DNA of 64,000 bases, from positions 38,402,001 to 38,466,000 of the forward strand of contig NC_135788.1 of assembly GCF_051106095.1 (NCBI RefSeq), read 5' to 3'. This DNA is from Pogona vitticeps. Taxonomy: Eukaryota; Chordata; Lepidosauria; Squamata; Agamidae. Below, piece by piece: positions 57,690 to 64,000 of this stretch. The notes under the pieces are model-generated. The model was not told where the DNA came from. It searched no databases and saw nothing but the letters and a program-made list of their open reading frames with translations. Position numbers and translations under genes: made by a program. The number at the start of each line of letters is the position of its first letter. The stretch's first letter is position 1.

Positions 57690-57698
57690 TATTTTATA
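57690..57698 (-). promoter_or_regulatory. TATA box of the VMO1-like gene
   Basis: TATAAAATA on the minus strand, 57 bp before the chosen ATG. A start site about 30 bp downstream would leave a short leader of about 30 bases and would exclude the upstream in-frame Met. A strong TATA box suits a tissue-specific secreted protein. Confidence 0.65.
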
Positions 57699-58382
57699 CC
57701 TCAGTTTATCACTGAAGTAATGTATCCAAGATTGCCACTCTGAAAAGTAAACACTCATTAATGTTTAGCAAAATGGCTTTCCTGGCTCATATTGCTAGCT
57801 AAATCTGGAAGGGATCCTTCATGGGTGACTGTGAGTAAAACATACTGAATACCATGGAGTGGATTCATTTTGTCCTGGCATCCGAGCTCAGGTTACTCAA
57901 ATGCAACTCCCACTTTCGTAGAATGTCCATTATTGTTCTTCACCTGAAGAAAGCATTTTATTGTCTTTGTTTCATGACCAGGAAATCTTATTAGTTGGGT
58001 TCACTTTGGAGCAAATGTATCTTGGTTCCCATTGTAAGAGTCATCAGTGCCTGCAGGACCAAGAAGAAAAAAAAGGCTGGGGAGGATCCCATAATTTCTC
58101 TAGGAAAAAAGTTTAATGTGCAGATGAACCGTTGAAAGGTTCAAAGGTTTAAGGTGCAATCAAAGGGCTGGAACAACATGCATCTGATTGCACCAGAAAA
58201 GGTACTTTTCAGGAAGTGACATGCCTTAAAGCAACCCTTCTGTCTGCCAGAATATTGCTCCAGCCCAGCCCCTAAAATGCACTCGTCCTACAGCTGGAAC
58301 AAAGAGGTCCAGCTTGGGCACAGTTCAGGGTCAATTCCCTGACCCTTTCTTGATTGCTGGGAAATACATCACACTAGACTTT

Positions 58383-59345
58383 TTTAATTTTACTTTTTAT
58401 TTATTTGATTTATATCCCACCCATCTGGTCTATACAACCACTCTAGGCGGCTTCCAGTATAACATAAATATATAATAAAATAACTGAAAAAATACACAAA
58501 ACTTCAAATAACAATTACAAACCAGAAAGAGGGAAAATAAATGGAGAAAAATGAGGGAAAGAATCAAGTATTGACTGGAGGGAAGGCCTGAATAAACATC
58601 CATGTTTTAAATTGTCTTTTGAAGATACCCAACGTAGGGGCTGCGCAAGTCTCCAGAGGGAGGTTGTTCCAGAGGTGGGGAGCCACCGCCGAGAAGGCCC
58701 GATTTCGTGTCTTTTCCTTCTGGGCCTCTCTCAGCGTCAGGCTCCTCAGCCTCACCTCCTGACTCACACGGGTGATCTAGGTAGACCTTTGTAGGAGTAG
58801 GCGTTCCGCCAGATCAAGGTCCTAAACCGTTTAGGGCCTTATAAGTAAGCATTAAAACTTTAAAGTCGATGCGGAATCGAATGGGCAGCCAATGCAGAGC
58901 AACCAGAGTAGGAGAGATATGCTGGTATTTTCTCACTCCGCTTAGGAGTCTGGTCGCCGCATTCTGCACCATCTGAAGTTTCCGCATCAGCCTCAAAGGC
59001 AGCCCCACGTAGAGCGCATTACAGTGTTCTAATCTTGAGATTACAAGCGCGTGTACCAAGGTGGTGAGCGCCCCCATGTCGAGATAGGGTCGCAGCCGGG
59101 CTATCCGCCAGGGATGGAAAAAGGCGATGCGGACTACCGACGCCACCTGCGTTTCCATGGTGAGCGTCGGGTCCAGATGTATCCCCAAGCTGCAAACCCC
59201 ACTCTTCGCGGCCAGGGCCACCCCCCTGAACAAGAGTCACCCAAGCTGCCAAGCCCAGGGGCCCCCACCCTCAGAACTTCCGTCTTGTCTGGGTTGAACC
59301 TCAGCCCATTTTCCTACATCCATCGCAGTACGATCCCCAGGCCGT
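58383..59345 (-). mobile_element. L2-type LINE, 5'-truncated
   Basis: The minus strand encodes LGIHLDPTLTMETQVASVVR, LVHALVISRLEHCNALYVGL, VQNAATRLLSGVRKYQHISP and LHWLPIRFRIDFKVLMLTYK, then in another frame LRSLTLREAQKEKTRNRAFS and AAPTLGIFKRQFKTWMFIQA. These are the C-terminal blocks of L2-type reverse transcriptase polyproteins. The 3' tail has the TATCCCACCCATCTGGTC segment. Inactive. Confidence 0.88.
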
Positions 59346-60117
59346 ACTGCTTTCATCCTTAAATGAGGAGATTTTGAAGACTGAGATTAAAATGTCCATG
59401 TAGCTGAAAAGAGGATGCTCAAAACAAGGCTGTTTACTAGAACTTTTGTGAACATCCTCTCTTAATGAAGCATGGAGTGACCATCTTTAAATTGGCTGTT
59501 CGCCTTTGATTGTTTTTTTTGGAATTTATTTATAGGGTACTGCCTTGTTTATATGTGGGGTCTGTGTTTACTATATTATTTAAGTTTTATTTTATGTCAT
59601 GTTTGTTTCATATTGGATGTAAACTGCTGAGAGCAGTGTTTACCACTAATCTGCATGGTATATAAGTAAAACAAAATAGTTCTTAAGATCTCTTGGTGCA
59701 ACTCACTGGTCAGAATCCAACTGGAAAAAACTGTGTACACATTGGTGACTGTTCAGTGTCCCCCTGGTGTACAATCCAGTGTGTAACCATGTGTGTCACT
59801 GCTTCCTTAAGCTGAGGAAACCCAAGAGTGTAGGAGATGCAGAGCAGTATAAGCAGCTCCCATATGTGTGTGTCTGTTCGCACAGATGCAAGATTGACTC
59901 AGTTTAACCTTCATCAAAGAGGTGCTATGAGAATTAAATATGGGGAGAGGGATTATATGTATGCTACAGTTTGTTATCTAGATTAAAGGCAAAATACACA
60001 TGCAATAGGTCCTAAATGCCACACCTGTCATCTATGACAGAACTGTACACTTTGATTGGGACAGAAATTAGAAGTCTTTGTAGAATGAACAGCCTTCCTT
60101 TGTCATTTAAAACAAAG

Positions 60118-60375
60118 GCCAGTATCCTGTTGCTAGTCCCAATGAAGAGCAGACACACTGACTGAAATCCTATAGCAAGCTGCAACTAGGGTAGGCCCAT
60201 TGAATCAGTGGATTTGGTGAATCAATTCCTCCGTAAGTTCCACTGATTGAATTGGCCTACTTTAGTTGCAACTTACTACTGAATTCCAGCCTTTGAATCA
60301 ATTGCTAAGTGGTAAGACAAATTAATGCAACTCCTATTGAGTCAATGGGTCTACTCTAGATGGGAGCAGCAATAG
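60118..60375. mobile_element. Palindromic MITE, diverged copy
   Basis: GGTAGGCCCATTGAATCAGT and CACTGATTGAATTGGCCTAC are inverted, with outer AATCCTATAGCAAGCTGCAA. Same family as 1924-2422 and 49373-49498. A third inverted block (GAGTCAATGGGTCTACTCTA) follows, as in the long copy. Confidence 0.65.
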
Positions 60376-62129
60376 TATAATCACCAATAAAACTAACAAC
60401 AAACCCAGGGAATTTTTGTTTTGTTGCATTAGTTTTTCTGGATGTTATTGCCCTAATATTGATTTCCAGCTTCTTTTATAAGAACTTTTTTATTCCATAT
60501 GTGTAGGAATGTGGAAGTAATTGGGCCATTGTTAAACATCGGCACAGCACTATTTAGATTGTGTGGCACACTGGCAATATGTATTAGAAAGTGGCTACTC
60601 AATGGAATTGGGTAAATTGAGATTCATTGTGGTTTTCACCAATGCTGGGTTCCTTGCAGCCACCAGACCAGATCCCAGCCAAACAGATGAGAGGGGATTT
60701 GTGCCTGAGAGGTGACTGTTAAAATTGCTTCATTATAAGCTTCTTCCAAAATAGCAAAGCAGTCCAAAATGAAATCTGCACTGTATTATGGGATTACTAT
60801 TACTGTAACAATATGCAGAAGGCATTATTCATGCTTGAATTTTCTTTCTTTATGTTGACCTAGTTAAGTATAGTAACTTTGATGGCTCTAACTGGGCAAC
60901 TGGGACTTCTCTCTCTGCTTTGCAAGTGCTCAGCTAGAATAAAGCACAGCTGTTGATTTATCAGGAGGAAGTTACCACTTGCAAGTTTGTTTGCTTGCCA
61001 TAAAACTCCAAAAGCACAGCAGCGGGAATCAAATCCACATGCTCAGATGTGAGAAAAGAGCGGTCAAAATCTGATGTCAACTTACTGGCCAGAAGTTTTG
61101 TATCAATGTATATCTAAATTAATTCAGATCAGTCATCTGAAGTGCTTCTGAGTTAAACCAACCCCATTGCCAGTGTTATCTATCCTGCCTTGTCATATAT
61201 CAAAGAGTTAAACTTTAAAGGGACCTGCAATATGTTTGTATTCTTGACTGCATAGTTTTTAATCAAACTATCAGTTGTGAAATTCTGTTTTTGCTGGTGG
61301 TGCTTACTGATCTGCCTCAAAAGAAAAGAAGGGGAATGAGACAGAAAGTATATACATGCTTTGTTTCTTATGGAAGGAAAATAAGGATATAACATTACAT
61401 CATTTAAAAAAACGACTAAGCAAGGAACTCTTGGTCTTCCTGAATGGAATGGAAACTCTGCTTGGGTGGTCTAGGTTCTGTAGAGGGCTGGCAGGTAGAA
61501 GGTTTGACTTAACCTGGCAGACTGCCAATTACTCCTTGAGGAAGAATTTTCATTTGGGTAGCAAAACCAGGCATATTTTTCTGACTCACATCACTGAATA
61601 TGTCAACTTCTTTCATGGAAATCAATTCTATTTTGTTAAAGCATGTCTTAAACGTTTTCTCAAATGACACATTAGGTATGTTAGTCCTGAGCTTGTAAAA
61701 TGTGCAGCATAAGAAGCTAGATAATCTCATAGCAATTCTGAGAAAATATGCTTAACAACTTGGGACTTGCAGCCAAAAGGGAAAAGCCAAGATCCTGTAC
61801 ATCCTCATAGCTGGCAAATCTTCCCTTGTAACTACCTATCAGGGGGTGGGGGCTGCAGACGAAAAGCTCCCCATGCTAACCGTTGAAAGACATAGCACTC
61901 TTCTCCTCAAAGCATTATTTTGATTTTTAATGTTTATTTATTTTTGTGGTGAGAAACATATAGCAATGGGAAAATGTGAGATATATAAATGGAAGTCATT
62001 TTTTCAACTCTCTAGAAAATTCAGCTAATGAAGCAAAGCAACGGCATAATAAAAACCTTGTTCAGAAGGTCCTCACTCTAGGAAAAAGCCTATTCTTTCG
62101 CTAAGGGCTGCTCCACATTCTGACCTAGA

Positions 62130-62345
62130 TGTGTGACGTAGTGGTTAGGATGTTAGACAAGGACTCAGAAATTCTGGACTCCTATTCCTACTGAGACATG
62201 AAACTCAATTATCCTGTTCAGTCACATCTTCTCAGCTTGACTTACCTCACAAGATTCTTGTAAGGATAAAGTGGAGAGGAAGAGAGGTACATTCTCTGCC
62301 TTGAGTTCACTGAAGAGAGGTGGGATATCATAGTAATAATAACAA
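62130..62345 (+). mobile_element. tRNA-derived SINE
   Basis: GTGTGACGTAGTGGTTAGGA (A-box region), then CAGTCACATCTTCTCAGCTT, TTGTAAGGATAAAGTGGAGA and GGTGGGATATCATAGTAATA with an (AATA/ATAA) tail. Diverged. Confidence 0.65.
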
Positions 62346-63412
62346 ACAAAATCAGAGCAAACAAGAAGCCAGCATATCTGGGTAGAAAACTGCCTCAGAT
62401 GGTTTCCCTTGATCCATCCCTCCAGATTGCAACCTGAGAGAGCTGGTTTGGTGCGTCATAATATACGGGCAACAAGTTATTAACTGTTCAGGTTATTACT
62501 ATTCCATTGTATTGTTGATTCCAAGGAGAATTGTTCAGACTTCCTTTAGGTGTAAGAATAATGTGGCTGGCCTTGTGTATTAAGCTCCTTGGTGGCAGTG
62601 GGTGTCATTCAGAGGGCCATCTAGTAGCAAATCCTCTGATCTGGTCCCACTGGACACTCTGAAGGTAACCAGAACCTCGTGTAGTTTGTCTGCTGCCACA
62701 TATACTTTTTCAAGAACCCTCTCCACATAAGCCACAATGTATGAAGCCTTTCAGAAAGCATTAATACAAGAAGAAAGAGCACAAATTCTTACTTAAATGT
62801 GCACGGGAGCCCTAAATAGCATGTTCTTGACAGTACTGGTACATAAGGAGTTTGCTTACCCCTTTTCAGATAGCCTCTGTAAATAATAACAACAGGCTGC
62901 TTCCTCTTCAGAAAGTGAAGCAGAAAACTCTTGCATCATCCTCATATTGCATACAAAGCAGCCAAACATTACAGAAAAGTCAAATAGGGCTTGCTTTTGT
63001 TCATATCGAGCTGGACACCAGTTTTTATTATTTGTTCTAATTCAGGCATACATTCTGGTGTCTTTTGCCACATGGCATCATATTACCAGATATGTTACTC
63101 CTGGATATATGAACTGGAAATCAGTCTGACCTGCCAGAAAGATTATAATGAGGACAAGTCAATAACTAAAAATACAAGTTAGATGCCAAAGATCTTTTGC
63201 TCTGGCACATGCTTTTTGCACAATAATTTCCTTTTTCGGAGCACATTTGTCTTTCATTTTATGATATCTGTTCCTGAGTAGTAGTTGAATTTCATGCATT
63301 GGCAATTCAAGTGACCCTTTGTTGCAAAATTCATCATCCCTCAATTCAAGCCAATTGTCTGAGCAACGCTGAAGCAGAACCAATCAAGAACGCAAGAATA
63401 AGAGGAAATTAT

Positions 63413-63626
63413 TGTTTTTCGGGCTGTTTGGCCATTTTCTGGAGGTTTTTCTTCCTAACGTTTTGCCAGTCTAAACTAAACTAAAAATTATACCACACAC
63501 TACACCAGAACATAGAGTTCTCTAACTCCTGTCCTCTGAAGATGCCGGTCACCGAGACTGGCGAAACGTTAGGAAGAAAAACCTCCAGAACATGACCAAA
63601 CAGCCCGAAAAACCTACAACAACCAT
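63413..63626. mobile_element. PLE terminal fragments in inverted arrangement, copy C
   Basis: 63413-63471 (minus orientation) and 63555-63613 (plus orientation) are inverted copies of the same PLE end, separated by about 83 bp that hold the start of the plus copy. The plus copy has the full hammerhead-like motif (63532-63574). Confidence 0.65.
63532..63574 (+). ncRNA. Hammerhead-ribozyme-like motif, PLE copy C
   Basis: TCCT (63532-63535), CTGAAGA (63536-63542), stem II GCCGG/CTGGC closing a TCACCGAGA loop, GAAACGTT (63563-63570), AGGA (63571-63574). All core positions are as in a natural hammerhead apart from one extra U before stem II. This is the best preserved of the four copies. Confidence 0.5.
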
Positions 63627-63784
63627 CAGATCCCAGCTGTGAGAGCCTTCGAGAATACAATGAGGGAGAACATGTGCTTTGTGCCCAATACTGTGTCCCA
63701 TGTCGCAATGGTTAACTGCAGTACTACAGTCAAGCCTCTGCTCATGACCCGAGTGATCTCAGCAGATTCAGGTATCCAACTCAA

Positions 63785-63905
63785 CGCTGACTCAATCTTC
63801 CACCCTTCTGATGTTGGTAAAATGAGCACCCAGAATGTGGTATGTGTGTGTCAAGTTGTTGTTTGCATAATTATGTTCTAAACCACCCAGAGAGTTCTGG
63901 AGGTG
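63785..63905 (+). mobile_element. tRNA-derived SINE, 3' half
   Basis: CGCTGACTCAATCTTCCACC, then GATGTTGGTAAAATGAGCAC and AAACCACCCAGAGAGTTCTG match the body of the SINE at 31917-32158. The head is missing. Confidence 0.7.
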
Positions 63906-64000
63906 AAACAACACTTTATTTCTCAATCCTGTTTGAAAGAGGCCGAATGAAAGAAACAAGCTTATTTCTGACACATCATCCTGAACTTATCTGATATGCG

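Larger units (their letters stand above)
59346..63400. other. Intergenic stretch with few repeats
   Basis: No coding exon is recognised. It holds a palindromic MITE relative (60118-60375) and a tRNA-derived SINE (62130-62345). The remaining open frames are short and unassignable. Confidence 0.5.

Overview
The window looks like squamate reptile (lizard-type) nuclear DNA. Most of it is AT-rich intron and intergenic sequence carrying a characteristic set of old repeats: tRNA-derived SINEs with BovB-like tails (Sauria-SINE type), BovB, CR1, L2, L1 and Rex1-like LINE pieces, R4/Dong-like LINE ends beside TAA microsatellites, Penelope-like element (PLE) ends, hAT and Tigger-type DNA elements, and long microsatellites. 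No bacterial, plasmid or CRISPR feature is present. The species cannot be named from the sequence.

Two host genes are clear. GALNT15 (polypeptide N-acetylgalactosaminyltransferase 15) runs on the + strand from 13599 to about 47.3 kb in ten coding exons. Every exon junction is phase-compatible. It encodes a type II Golgi membrane protein with a GT-A catalytic domain and a ricin-type lectin domain. Odd points are a GC-AG intron 7, Ala in place of the second Gly of the conserved GGEN loop, and a TGA in the last exon at the position of the conserved lectin Trp. On the - strand, converging on GALNT15, lies a three-exon gene (57633 down to 52897) for a secreted 206-residue VMO1-like protein (vitelline membrane outer layer protein 1 family), with a TATA box just upstream.

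A third gene-like unit sits on the + strand inside the 12-kb intron 8 of GALNT15, in a GC-richer block of about 35-41 kb. It has two phase-compatible exons (37069-37403 and 38406-39598) coding for a Pro/Ser/Lys-rich protein that tentatively resembles C2orf78. It contains one in-frame TGA, a near-identical duplicated module about 1 kb downstream, and a solo LTR filling much of its intron. It may be a degenerate nested gene.

Layout: 1-13.5 kb, intergenic, repeat-rich (BovB, PLE, nested MITE/SINE, L1, hAT); 13.6-47.3 kb, GALNT15 with transposons in its introns and the nested C2orf78-like unit; 47.3-52.9 kb, intergenic; 52.9-57.7 kb, the VMO1-like gene with antisense LINE pieces in intron 2; 57.7-64 kb, intergenic with an L2 element and an inverted PLE end pair.

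The most striking non-gene signal is a hammerhead-ribozyme-like motif found in four PLE copies (about 1.83, 27.5, 31.7 and 63.5 kb): a CTGAAGA core, a 5-bp stem II, GAAAC-GT and a 4-bp stem I. Three of the four keep the core intact.
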